A DNA stretch of 64,000 bases from Nemertoderma westbladi (GCA_032718475.1 JAUCBJ010009133.1:29775-93774); one strand, 5' to 3'. Positions 22,341-32,089 are shown, counted from the stretch's first letter. Numbers and translations: made by a program. The notes: generated by a model not told the origin, from the sequence alone.

Positions 22341-22345
22341 ATCGT

Positions 22346-22400
22346 AACGACGACAACGACGACGACGACGACAACGACGACGACGACGACGACGACAACT
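22346..22400. repeat. (GAC)n microsatellite
   Basis: A run of CGA/GAC trinucleotides with a few CAA interruptions, next to the 150-bp array. Confidence 0.95.
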
Positions 22401-22477
22401 ATTTGCATAAATTGACCCACCCCCTAACAGTGTCAATTCGCTAAGGCTCCGCCAACTTCGTGGCTCGCCCCACATAC

Positions 22478-24107
22478 CTCTAAGATTTGCTCTCGGGGGT
22501 CCTTCCCGCGCCTATATTGCGTCGTTATGATGGGCTCCGGTCTATCTGGGTCTGCCCTCATGTGCATAAACATGTGGGTCACGCCATCGGCCACTTGAAC
22601 TTGAATACATTTGCTAGTCAAGCTTTCCTGATGAGACACTCCCTTGTTGTCGTAAAACATCACACGCCAATCCTCCAAGGATTCCTCCATCTTTCTCCAT
22701 TGATGCTGTATCTCGTCGGATGGGGTCCACATGTACTCAATAGCCTTGGGGTCGTCGTATTGGGTATAGATACCCTTTCTCCTCAACCACGCTTGGTCTA
22801 CCTCCTTGTCGTCTGGGAACATAGCCACCGCGACCCATACCTTTATGTATTTGTCTAGCCAACCAAATAACTTACTCTCCTTCCCCGGAGCTCCAATCTT
22901 ATCCAATGTGTTGTAGTCCGTTATCTGCATCGGAACGTCATGCAGGAACTTCGCACATAAGGCTTCCCTCAAGCAGTCGACGTTCCCATGGTCCGCCAAA
23001 ATCACCATCGGCAGGAACTGAATGGCTTCTCGCGCCTCTGGATGATCTACCAACATCGCAGCTTTGTTACCACTGGAATAATACCCCGGTCTAGGTTGAG
23101 ATACAGCCTGTGGAACAAATCCAGTAACTCTCCTCGTCTCTTCCTGGTGTTTATCCGCAGTCTTATTATACTCAGCTATGCATTCTACGAATAGTTGTTT
23201 CGCCTTTGCCGCTTGCTCTTCCTGTCGTAACGCGTCTATCTCGTCCTGGTGCTCAGGCGTGAGCTTCTTCTCCGGATGTGCCGAAGTGAATGTGGACCAG
23301 GGAGTCGAGAGTTCCAAACCCGCGGGTTTGGTGCTTGAGTCCCGTGCCGCTTCGCGCCGCGCCTCCAGGTCTTTGTATGCTCGGTAAAGCGAAATGGCTG
23401 CTGCCGTTTCTATCAAAGTGGGAGTCGTACGAGGTTTAATCTCCGTGTACGGATCCAAAGTTGTAACGGTCGGCGTAACAGGTCTCGGAGGTTTCTTTCC
23501 GCTAAATTTGATGCTTATCATCGGATTACTCATCGGGTAACCTCCTTCGTTGTTCCTACGAAACTGGTGAGCCTTGCACCGCGTTAATATCAGTTCAGGA
23601 TTCAGCTCGTTTAGACGATCGGGGATGGATACTTCTAGTTTATTCATACATTCACTGCATTTGTAGAACAACTTATACACGCTGAAGACCCTTGGCATCT
23701 CCTCGTCTTCCCCTCGGGTTCTTCGGTAAAGATGCATTCCGTTGAATTGATCTCTGACAGCGGGTAGAGGTTTGTTGTGCGATAAATACATATTCATATG
23801 GTACAATCGCGCTATCTCCTCATTGGGATCCGCGCTTACATCGCACACATCAACGGCGAAGTCGTATGGGTATCGGGTTCAGTATTTCCGACGCAACACC
23901 TCCATTCTGTCCTCCAACGCCCTCATTCTTTCCCTCCTTAATCCTTTTTCATAATTGGCTTTGAAGTTGGTGTTTAGGTCTATCACAGATCGACCATGAT
24001 AGTACAGATTCGAATCCTTACAACCATGATGGGCAAACGGTAGTCACGCTTCCTCTTTAGCAGTCCAACCTCTCCTCGGTTCTGCGGCAATGTATTTACT
24101 CGTCGTT
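22478..24107 (-). pseudogene. Degenerate gene, N-terminal half, running into an exonuclease-like domain
   Basis: An open frame of 471 codons (23848-22433) continues upstream to at least 24107 past two in-frame TGA codons (23879-23881 and 24044-24046). Features: a CSEC..RCKAH Cys/His cluster (about residues 64-95 of the uninterrupted part), a Pro/Thr-rich linker, a charged helical stretch (EKKLTPEHQDEIDALRQEEQ) and, in the last 90 residues, VMFYDNKGV then SKCIQVQVADGVTHMFMHM. That last part resembles the first block of RNase D/WRN-type exonucleases, but the D-x-E catalytic pair reads D-N-K. The second block is at 21.1 kb. The final 14 codons before the stop at 22433 are repeat sequence, so the true coding end is probably 22478. 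No known family is recognised for the N-terminal part. Confidence 0.55.
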
Positions 24108-24310
24108 ATTATAAAACACAGTGAGTAAAAATAGCAATAATTATATAAAATGAGTCAAAATGTAGACTAATTATCATCAGTGGCCCATGAAGTTAACGAT
24201 TTCGTGTTTTTTTGACATTTCAGTAAGTAGTAGAGTGGGGCTGGGTTTCCGCACAGCATACACACACAGTTCTCTGGGTTAGGGGTGTGGAATTTCGATA
24301 TCGCACAGAT
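24108..24310. other. Junction between LINE 3' end and degenerate gene
   Basis: AT-rich. The LINE on the minus strand must end somewhere here, and the 5' end of the degenerate gene abuts it. No tail or target duplication could be fixed. Confidence 0.4.
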
Positions 24311-24914
24311 TTAATGGTGGAATCCGTGGATAGATACCCTGGTAGTAACATGTCGACCGGTTTGGTATGGTTCTGTCCATGTCCGGTTCTGGAATGCAGG
24401 ACTGTTCCAGAATTCGACCGGTATTTCCAGCTTCTTTGTGGCGATATCCGTACGGTATTTCCGGAGGGCATCCGTATCGTTTAAACTCAGTTGCAGAACA
24501 ATGTCTTCAACAAAGGTGTTTACTCCGCATAGCGCTATCACCAGGCGATTCCGAGAACTTTTATGCAGACCGAGGGTTTTCTTTAGGAAATTCGTTTTCA
24601 CTCTGTCGATTGTATGAAGGTTTGTTGTACTTTAATGCGGCCAAAGTAAATGAAAATTATAAGTTACCATGGGTCGAATCTTGATATTGAAGACTTTAAT
24701 AGCTGTTGTGAGGGATAGTAAATGCGTGTTTTTGATACTATGTATAGACATTATAGATTTGCAGCAGATATTTGAAATGTGTTTCGAAAATGATAATGTT
24801 GTTTGGAAGGTGACGCCTAAATAAGTGTATGCATTTCGAATTTCTACAGGTTGCCCATTGTAATCGAACTTATCCGTTTTACATAGTTGTCCACCCCGTC
24901 GAAACTCTATATTT
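24311..24914 (-). pseudogene. C-terminal part of the two-ORF LINE polyprotein, out of frame
   Basis: It continues the LINE ORF2 after a one-base insertion at about 24916 (the frame changes just after VNLKKT). It carries the FRRGGQLCK segment, YTYLGVTF and the IRPMV..FHLLWPH region common to the end of such RTs, an extra in-frame TAA near 24638, and then KTNFLKKTLGLHKSSRNR to a stop at 24311. Confidence 0.7.
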
Positions 24915-26984
24915 TTACGTTTTCTTAAGATTCACCTGTAGTCCGTTCAGAGCTGCCCACTCCGATAGAGCATTGAGCCCGGCCTGCAGACCGTCTCTAG
25001 TGCGTGAGTAAAATAGTAAGTCGTCTGCAAACAATAGAATTACTAAAGTAGCTGTAGTAGTACTAAAGTAGTAAAGTTTGAGTGCGTCCACAAGATCAGC
25101 GATATATAATATAAATAGATAAGGACTCAGTGTATCTCCTTGTAATAGACCGATCAGCTGACTTATAGGTTTCATCTTCCGCAACCCATCGAATACTTGA
25201 ATATAATTTGTAGAGAGTAAAAGTTGTATAAACCTCAGCATGCGTCCTTTCAGCCCAAATAATCGCTGCAGTTTATCAATGAGTTTGGATCTTGGAATGG
25301 AATCGAACGCTCTCCTGAAGTCTACAAAGCATGCATAGATAGGTCTCCTGGGTTTGTTTAGGTTATAGTTTATATCCTTGAGTAATTGCTGGATTGGTTG
25401 CGCTGTAGATTTTCCCGGCAGGAATCCGAATTGTTCTATGGGTATCTTGTGTCGGAAGGCGGTGCATAGGCGATGAGCTACGAGGCCAGTTAGAACCTTG
25501 TATGCATTGCACAACAATGCTATGCCTCGATAATTGTCCGGTTCATTGCGAGATCCCTTACCTTTGTACAGTACTTTACACAAACTAAGTGTCCACGTGG
25601 ATACCATACGCATTGAAATGAAACATATATTAAATAGTGTTACCCAAAAGTAAAGAGTTAATGGGAGTGCGGCCTTCAGGAGTTCGTACGGGAGGAGATC
25701 GGGTCCCCCAGACTTCCGGTTCGGTTTCTTTCGAAACTCTTCCTCTACTTCCTCGGGGGTAAATGGAGCGTTATACGGAAGATCGTCGCCATCGTCATCC
25801 GGCATGGACTGCGATAGATTTCGGCTGGGTGTGTCGGCAGTCGAGTCAGAAAGGAGGTCACTAAAATGTCTCTCCCACCTTTCTAATGGGACTGGGCAAG
25901 GGGGTTCCGGTCCGCGTTTCTGCCACCATTTGTATGGTTTGGATTCCGCATTAGCGATCAGTTTTTCCTCTTGTATTTTGACGTAGGCTGCTTGTTTACC
26001 CTTTAATAGGAGTTTATATGATAGTTTCGATATGCACAGGAATTCGCGTTGGGCGGGATCAACTTTGGCCCTATGATGGAGCATTATTACTTCCCGTTGT
26101 CGGTTAAAACATTCCGCATCAAACCAGGGATTTAATTTCGCTGTAACTTTAAGAGGTACTGCCGAATCTTTAATTGCATTGGCAATATTTGTGTACGCCG
26201 AGTCGATATCCTGATCGAACTCCGCCAAGAAGTTAAACGCGTGGGACAACCTGGGGTTCACTTCAAGATTTTCCAAGTCGAGTTCTCGCTTTGTTTTCCT
26301 TTGGACATTTCCCTTAGGTGGGTTTTGTTGGTCGTTGATGCGGGTCAGTTCCCAACCCATTCTAAGTGGTACGTGTTTCCTTAATCCATTTATATGGTAA
26401 TCTATTGAAGTAACCTTCTGAATTGAGAATATTAAATCTATCAGACTCGATCCGTTGTGACAATAATAGGTAGGTTGGGTTAAATCGTTCTGTAGTTCCA
26501 GACCATATACACATTCTTCCATGAGATATTGTAGACACTCCGCTTTACAGTTCTGGGTATCCATTCTAGCGTTGAAATCGCCGCCCAATATAATGGGACC
26601 GTTGTAGCCAGCTGGTATAGATTCGATTGCAGTATACACCCCATCCACTAATTCATCACTACTCGTGGTCGGGTTGAAGTAGCAGCAAATAAACACTCCG
26701 ACGTCTGACTTAATTGTTACAAATGATGCAGATTTACCAACTAATTCCGGGTTTATGTGGGGTTTAGCTGCCACTGTTATTCTCTCCATTGGTCTCCCCC
26801 TCCCAGCTGGTTTAATTGCCTCCGTGCTCCAGGTATAGAACCCTGGGATATCTGGTTCCACTGTTGCGAAAGTCTCTGTTAGTAGTAGTATATCAGGCCC
26901 GGAAAATAAATCGTCGGATGTTAACTCTAGTACAGTTTTTAGTCCTTCTACGTTCCACAGCAAGGTAGACACAGTTAATGGCAT
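24915..26984 (-). CDS. LINE ORF2: endonuclease and reverse transcriptase (689 aa, C-terminus lost)
   Basis: It starts at ATG 26982-26984, 15 bases after the ORF1 stop. Residues 1 to about 240 form an APE-type endonuclease: LLWNVEGL (N-terminal Asn box), LLLTETFA (metal-binding Glu), GGDFNAR and the SSLIDLIFS segment. About 420-689 form the reverse transcriptase: YKGKGSRNEPDNYRGIALL, FGFLPGKSTA, CFVDFRRAFDS, LLQGDTLSPYLF and LLFADDLLFYS, with the catalytic FADD intact. The product would nick target DNA and copy its own RNA there. A frameshift after residue 689 cuts off the C-terminal region, so this copy is probably dead despite clean N-terminal and core domains. The two-ORF design suggests a CR1/L2/jockey-like group; I do not name the clade. 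Confidence 0.9.
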   Translation of the reverse strand: MPLTVSTLLWNVEGLKTVLELTSDDLFSGPDILLLTETFATVEPDIPGFYTWSTEAIKPAGRGRPMERITVAAKPHINPELVGKSASFVTIKSDVGVFICCYFNPTTSSDELVDGVYTAIESIPAGYNGPIILGGDFNARMDTQNCKAECLQYLMEECVYGLELQNDLTQPTYYCHNGSSLIDLIFSIQKVTSIDYHINGLRKHVPLRMGWELTRINDQQNPPKGNVQRKTKRELDLENLEVNPRLSHAFNFLAEFDQDIDSAYTNIANAIKDSAVPLKVTAKLNPWFDAECFNRQREVIMLHHRAKVDPAQREFLCISKLSYKLLLKGKQAAYVKIQEEKLIANAESKPYKWWQKRGPEPPCPVPLERWERHFSDLLSDSTADTPSRNLSQSMPDDDGDDLPYNAPFTPEEVEEEFRKKPNRKSGGPDLLPYELLKAALPLTLYFWVTLFNICFISMRMVSTWTLSLCKVLYKGKGSRNEPDNYRGIALLCNAYKVLTGLVAHRLCTAFRHKIPIEQFGFLPGKSTAQPIQQLLKDINYNLNKPRRPIYACFVDFRRAFDSIPRSKLIDKLQRLFGLKGRMLRFIQLLLSTNYIQVFDGLRKMKPISQLIGLLQGDTLSPYLFILYIADLVDALKLYYFSTTTATLVILLFADDLLFYSRTRDGLQAGLNALSEWAALNGLQVNLKKT

Positions 26985-26999
26985 GGTGATGCTATTTTG

Positions 27000-27830
27000 T
27001 TACATATTCTCAGTTAGTTGTGACTCAACGACGGGTGCGTTGTTTGCAGACGGATGGTCATGGCGCCTTAGCCCAAAGAGCTCGCGTTTGTTGTTGGACA
27101 TCCTGTAATTCTTTATGGTTATTCCGTCTCCCCAGATGTCCGGGTCCATCAGGGTTTCCCGGTGTATCTGGTCGCAGACTAGGTGGAATGTGGCGTACGG
27201 CGAATCTGGAAGATAAGCCACGGAAAACACGTCTTCGATTGGAAGATTCGCGCTTTTTAAGTAGTTGATAACGTCCTCACGGGTCGTGGATGCCTCGAGA
27301 CGACCGATACATATGTGCGCCTTCCTCTTCGTAGCAGGTGCGAGGGTCTGTCCAGGGGTAGCAGCAACCACAGCGCGTAAAGGCCCACCAACTTTTCGAC
27401 CACGAGCACTAGGAGACTGAACTGGCGGAGCCTGGGGGCGAGTTGTTGCGCGTCGTAGTGGAGTGATTCCTGACGCGGGTGGCCCGGGAGGGTTTACCAC
27501 GGTTGCCGGGTTACTACTGTTCCGAGACACATTGATGTAGCTCGGCCTCGGGTGTAATGGTGGGTATTCCTCCGGAGCTTGATTATGACGAGCTGCCTTT
27601 ATGAGTTCATCCTTCGCTTTTATGAGTTCCTCTTGGCAGTCGGTAAGTTTACTCCAGACAGGAGGTAACGAGGCGAGGTTCGAAGTGTACATTGAGTTCA
27701 TCGCGAGTAGGTTAGTCATTAGGTATTTTTCGTCCTCTTGGGAAACACTCTTCTTTTGCTTTACTTTAGCAAATAAGGAGATTACATTCTCATGGTATTT
27801 CATGAAGTCGTCGGCTGGATTATCGCCCAT
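27000..27830 (-). CDS. LINE ORF1: RNA-binding protein with RRM-like domain (276 aa)
   Basis: It starts at ATG 27828-27830 and stops at 27000-27002, just before ORF2. The N-terminal 100 residues are helical and charged (KVKQKKSVSQEDEKYL, QEELIKAKDELIKAA), probably oligomerising. The middle is Pro/Ser/Arg-rich and basic. Residues of about 170-250 (KAHICIGRLEAST.. VFSVAYLP.. YATFHLVC) have the beta-alpha-beta pattern of a non-canonical RRM as found in LINE ORF1 proteins. It would coat the element's RNA and form the particle with ORF2. The frame is complete. Confidence 0.8.
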   Translation of the reverse strand: MGDNPADDFMKYHENVISLFAKVKQKKSVSQEDEKYLMTNLLAMNSMYTSNLASLPPVWSKLTDCQEELIKAKDELIKAARHNQAPEEYPPLHPRPSYINVSRNSSNPATVVNPPGPPASGITPLRRATTRPQAPPVQSPSARGRKVGGPLRAVVAATPGQTLAPATKRKAHICIGRLEASTTREDVINYLKSANLPIEDVFSVAYLPDSPYATFHLVCDQIHRETLMDPDIWGDGITIKNYRMSNNKRELFGLRRHDHPSANNAPVVESQLTENM

Positions 27831-28665
27831 TATAATACAGTAATAAAATCAATTAAAAGCCAGTAGATTGTCAGACAGTGCAGTAGTGCAGTGATTAGTT
27901 TGGCAGTTGCAATGCGTGTGATACTTCTTTTAGTGTTCACCTATTATTTTCGTATGTAGTATATATTATATGTATATATATTCCAAATAAGCTGTTACAT
28001 AAGCTAGTTACACTGTGGGTGGATCAGTTAGATAGTAAGGAGGGATCGACATCCCGAGCTACCTGGCCTGCCTTCCAGCAGTTCAGGTTTGGCTTTCTAG
28101 ATCCCGTCTCATTCTTAAACTACCTTCTAACCTACTATTCCAAACTACTCCCCAATTCTTGTACTAGACTACAGTAGTTAGAACGGACATTAACTGGGGT
28201 GCTCGACTATACCAAACCCACAGGGTTTGATTATCGAGCACCTCTCTCCACTGCGAACTACTGAGTGGGGTCTGTGTACGCCCCTGGTGCTACTAACCTT
28301 TAGCACCCTTGGTTGTTGTACTGTTGGCACCAATCTGTGGAAGCTACTGAACTCAATTTATACTCCTACATATAATAGCCGTAACCATGGTGTCTAGATA
28401 CTATCTTCCAGGCTTTCACGACTTTCAAATTACTGTGTACTTATAGACAGGTCCTTAGACACGTCTATTTTAGCGTTTGGAATGGTCTTGGGTTAACTTA
28501 TAATTTTAAAATTTGTTTATTTTCCAAACTTTTATGAAAAATTTAATTTTTTGTTTTGATACCCACCAGACAAATTCTCAACGCAATTCACAACAAACCC
28601 GCTCCTATGCATTTCCGAGTATTTGCATACGAGGAATGCATAAGAAGTGAATTTGCGTTCTGACA
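27831..28665. other. Non-coding stretch between LINE 5' end and BEL/Pao remnant
   Basis: It includes the probable LINE 5' UTR (to about 27950) and a hairpin at 28198-28242 (outer arms GGTGCTCGA/TCGAGCACC, inner arms CCAAACCC/GGGTTTG). On the minus strand TGGTGCCAACAG at about 28325-28337 resembles a tRNA primer-binding site, but no LTR could be paired with it. No ORF recognised. Confidence 0.4.
28198..28242. repeat. Hairpin of the CCAAACCC/GGGTTTG family
   Basis: Nine-base outer arms plus seven- to eight-base inner arms around ACA. The core is the same palindrome seen at about 19376, 23318 and 30311. Confidence 0.8.
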
Positions 28666-30492
28666 CTAATTTTGTTTTGAGGCAGAAGACAAATTATAAT
28701 CTCCTGTCTCGATGCATGTTTCCTCTAGTAACACAATATCCTGGACCGGTCTGTCCAAGGTGTGTAAACCCTTGGTTTTACACTTTTTCTTATTTGGACA
28801 CTTGCACCTTATTTTAACTGTGACGGTGCGTACTACATTCTGTATGTCTGGGTGTACATGCAAGATTACGCCAGTTTCCCAGTATTTTCTCTTTACTATT
28901 GGTTCGGTTATTAATACGTGTCCTCTTTGGGGGCTCCGAACTGTTCTGTACCATTTTGATCTGGTGGATATTGTGTGGATGTAGCATTCCCGCCAATATT
29001 TCCAGAATGTGTAAGCTATAAACTGGGTTATCTTCCAGCTTTTCCGACTATATAAGTCGCTACTAATGGGTTCTGATGCCGGTACAAGAAATGCCGGTCT
29101 CTGCATGAGCAGGTGATTTGGTGTCAACGTAACACCATCAGGTAACATAGCTATCGGCCTCGAGTTTAAGGTATGCTCGATTTCAATGAAAGCTGTTACC
29201 AGCTCATCGTCTGTTAGTTGTTTGTTCACAGGCATCGTCTTGGCTATGGCCTGTTTTATGGAGCGAACGAGACGCTCCCAACTTCCACCTCTCTAAGGAC
29301 TTTCTGGAGTGTTAAAATTCCACTCTATTCTCTGCGGCAAAAGTGCTGCGGAGATTTCTTTGTTCTGTGCCGCCCTATGAGCTGCATTTAGCTCGCTGTC
29401 TCCTCCAACAAAGTTGGTACCTTTATCGGAGAAGAATGCCTTTACTAACCCTCTCCTAGCCATGAATCTCTTCAAAGCCAGGAGTAGAGATTTGGTCGAC
29501 AAGTCTGCCACACGTTCTATATGTTCGGCCCTACTTGCCATACATATTAGTAACAGACCCCACCTCTTGTGGGTCAGTCGTCCACCCTTTGCCTCAATCG
29601 GGCCAAAACGATCCACTCCCGTGTTTGTGAAGGGTGTATCATATGCCTGTACTCTCGCCTTCGGGAGTTCAGCCATTTCCTGTTCCAACACTCTGGCGTT
29701 TACTCTCTTGCAAACCAGACAGGCGTCGTACATTGTACCTACCGCCCTGCTTGGCTGCAACAGAATAAATCGCTGTCTTGCTGCCGACAAGCAGTGTAAC
29801 CTTCCCACGTGATGCAACCTCTTATGTATATCCCATAGAATCGCTCTTTGCAATTCTATTGGGTGACTAGGGATTATCACTGGGAACCCAAACTGTGAGT
29901 TTACGTCGACAGTCTGAATTCTTGATCTATGACAAATCAAACCCTTATGTATTAATGGACTCCACTTCTTAAGGGGTTTATAGAGAACTGGTCATTGAGC
30001 CGATAACATATAGAATTCTTGTGGGATGGCACACATTTGATAATGTCTCAAATGCTTTAATTCTGCTTGATCGATCTCATCCTCTGTCAGAGGTTGTTTC
30101 AACTTCCGAATTCGCTCACTATTAGTGCTCATTTGATCTCCTAAATGCTTCGTATGTTTTAAACAAAGGAACGAAACATATCGGCTTAACCACACGGTTC
30201 TCTTACAAATTGTCAGCCAAGAGGCGGACGAGCTTAACAATTTGTCATAAATATTATGTGGCTCTATGGCTGGCGACGGTTGCATACTTGCTAATGGAAT
30301 CTTCGAATCCAAACCCGCAGATTTGGAAACCGAAGGCTCCATCTTGGTAGCTACTTGCTGTTCGTCAATTACTAACTGTGGCCCTCGCGCAGTCCGTAAG
30401 TGTGGTTTTATGTCATAACTTACCCTTCCGGACCTTGTAATGCCTAACGCAGTAGCGTAGTGCAATGCAAATACCACATACTGAATAATTCA
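28666..30492 (-). pseudogene. Second BEL/Pao pol remnant: linker, integrase, DUF5641-like tail
   Basis: One minus-strand frame runs from about 30490 to 28666 with only two in-frame stops: TGA at 29992-29994 and TAG at 29293-29295. In order: the post-RNase H linker (SSASWLTICKRTVWLSRYVSF and the LTEDEIDQAELKHLRHYQ segment); the H2C2 zinc module (HKRLHHVG.. CLVCKR); the integrase core with D (GVDRFGP), D (SDKGTNF) and the region of the catalytic E (RGGSWERL), which comes directly after the TAG; and a C-terminal DUF5641-like tail (RSKWYRTVR, GHVLITE). The RT and RNase H regions are missing at the 5' side. The stops make it inactive. The linker contains a CCAAACCCGC-type hairpin read as SKSAGLDS. 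It is diverged from the BEL/Pao copy at 1-2532. Confidence 0.85.
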
Positions 30493-30592
30493 CTACATTA
30501 CCGGACCAGTACCAGAGTAAGGCAGTACTGAAATTGAAGTGCACTGGCTGGCACTAATTTTCGACTGAAACATTGGCCATTTTTTAAAATAC

Positions 30593-30727
30593 CACTATTT
30601 TATAATTATAATATTTTATATTATATTAATAATTATTAATATTAATTATTACTTATTAATATTAATTATTACTTATTAATATATTATATTAATATTATTA
30701 TAATAATAATTATTATATATATAGTTT
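30593..30727. repeat. AT-only low-complexity tract
   Basis: Repeated TTAATATTAATTATTACTTA-like sequence forming the left edge of the satellite array. Confidence 0.8.
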
Positions 30728-30931
30728 ATAATATTAGTTTATTTACTTAGTTTATAATATTAGTTTATTTACTTAGTATGTATAATATTAGTTTATTTAC
30801 TTAGTTTATAATATCCGTTTATTTACTTAGTTTATAATATTAGTTTATTTACTTAGTTTATAATATTAGTTTATTTACTTAGTATGTATAATATTAGTTT
30901 ATTTACTTAGTTTATAATATTAGTTTATTTA
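30728..30931. repeat. 26-bp satellite array, left part
   Basis: Eight or so units of the same 26/28-bp satellite that fills 34872-55095. It is separated from the main array by a LINE insertion; the bases TTAGTTTATTTA (30920-30931) recur at 34872-34883 across that insertion. Confidence 0.95.
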
Positions 30932-30973
30932 ATACTACTACTAGGATCGGCATGCTGCATTGCAGCTGCATTT

Positions 30974-31669
30974 TTAAGAATGCTGTGCCGGCTTGTCAAC
31001 AAAATTGCACCGCCACAACTCCCTATCACCCATGACATTTGCTAGATCATCCGCATCTTTAAGGCCAGTGTCCTTTAAGATGCGTCTCAAGAAAGTCATG
31101 GGCTGTCCACCATGCTTATTTACTCCATGAGGCTGCCAAAGTACAAGATTATGCACTGGCTGGTCCTCACGGCGAAAGCAATGTCCTGCAAAGCGGAGGC
31201 GATTTTGTTCTAGTGTCAAGCTTGGGGGAACCAATGAGACACCTCCAATGTTATATAGTGTCTGGTTGGAGATGTGTGCATTGTACTTGACACAATGTAC
31301 CCGGCGTAGCATTCTTGTGAATGTGCCATCCAGAGATTTGGTGTCCTCAGCAGTTAGAGCCCAGCATGGACTCCCGTAGAGGAGTACTGGAACTACTGCT
31401 GCTCTAAATAATCGGACCTTAAGTTTCCGATTAATTCTAGGTGACTTCCAAATCCTGGAAAGCCTATTCAAGGCTGCCCATGCCTTTCCCTTACGTATTC
31501 GAAGGTCCTCACCTGACTTCCGGATCCATGATCCCAGGTAACAGAAGTCGTCCACATGCTCAAGCATACCATCCTTTGAGCTTATGCTCATCCGATCAGA
31601 GACTTGCTGAGGACTTTCAAAGTTAACTGTCAGAATTTTGGTCTTTCTGGAGTTAATAAAAAGACCAAC
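30974..31669 (-). CDS. LINE copy 2 RT, C-terminal part
   Basis: The reading frame downstream of the nested transposon runs from VGLFINSRKTKIL through DDFCYLGSWIRKSG, LLYGSPCWALT and ending AQHS, with no stop. It continues, in frame across the transposon and one copy of its target duplication, the RT core at 34154-34870. It differs from copy 1 at about 8 of 205 residues. Confidence 0.85.
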   Translation of the reverse strand, partial: VGLFINSRKTKILTVNFESPQQVSDRMSISSKDGMLEHVDDFCYLGSWIRKSGEDLRIRKGKAWAALNRLSRIWKSPRINRKLKVRLFRAAVVPVLLYGSPCWALTAEDTKSLDGTFTRMLRRVHCVKYNAHISNQTLYNIGGVSLVPPSLTLEQNRLRFAGHCFRREDQPVHNLVLWQPHGVNKHGGQPMTFLRRILKDTGLKDADDLANVMGDRELWRCNFVDKPAQHS

Positions 31670-31673
31670 ACTA
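31670..31673. repeat. ACTA target-site duplication, left
   Basis: Direct repeat with 34154-34157. LINE copy 1 has a single ACTA at the equivalent place (in its own orientation, TAGT near 5136). Confidence 0.9.
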
Positions 31674-32089
31674 CGTCACCTTCAAGGCAGAACCCCCTAA
31701 GTCGATTTTTTTCGATTTTCATGTTTTTGACTTTTTGGGTAATTCGATATCGGCTTTTTCGTCTGGCAGAACCCCGAAGCTTTTCTACCAGCCATTTTTG
31801 AGTTATAAGCCAAAGACAGTTCCCCGTAACTTATGCCCACTTCGAGGCAGAACCCCACAAGTCAATATTTGGCTTGCAAAACACCGTAAATTCAAGTATA
31901 TGAAATTCAGTCCACCTGGCAAAACCCCCTAAATCAGAAATAACAACCTGTAAAACCCCTTAAATCAGAAACAATAACCTGGCAAAACCCCGTAATTTAT
32001 CATTTATATACTGGTTTGTATTGCGGCCCCGTAATTTCTCATTTATATACTGGTTTGTATTGCGGCCATGACACATGAGGGAACACAAA

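Larger units (their letters stand above)
21151..22477 (-). repeat. Repeat-built interruption (intron or insertion) inside the exonuclease-like gene
   Basis: On the minus strand it begins AG|GTATGTGGGGCGAGCC, a good donor context, and a possible CAG acceptor occurs at 21127-21129. The first bases match the dispersed repeat at 58.71 kb (TGTGGGGCGAGCCACGAAGT and GAGCCTTAGCG). The other end carries GTGCTGCGCGAAGGCCCCA, related to sequence at 59.63 kb. Between them lies a degenerate array of about 150-bp units (21285-22340) and a GAC-rich microsatellite. If it is an intron, the intron is made of mobile repeat; if it is an insertion, I found no convincing target duplication. Confidence 0.5.

Noticed and set aside
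22487-23387. Several plus-strand ORFs of 60-123 residues
   Set aside because: They are opposite the longer minus-strand coding region and show no recognisable protein pattern.
23879-24046. TGA codons read as sense (alternative genetic code) in the degenerate gene
   Set aside because: The same gene also has TAG and TAA stops and frame changes, and the LRR/EF-hand gene uses an ordinary code. Decay is simpler.
28325-28337. TGGTGCCAACAG as a retroviral-type primer-binding site
   Set aside because: No pair of long terminal repeats could be matched around it, and such short words arise by chance.
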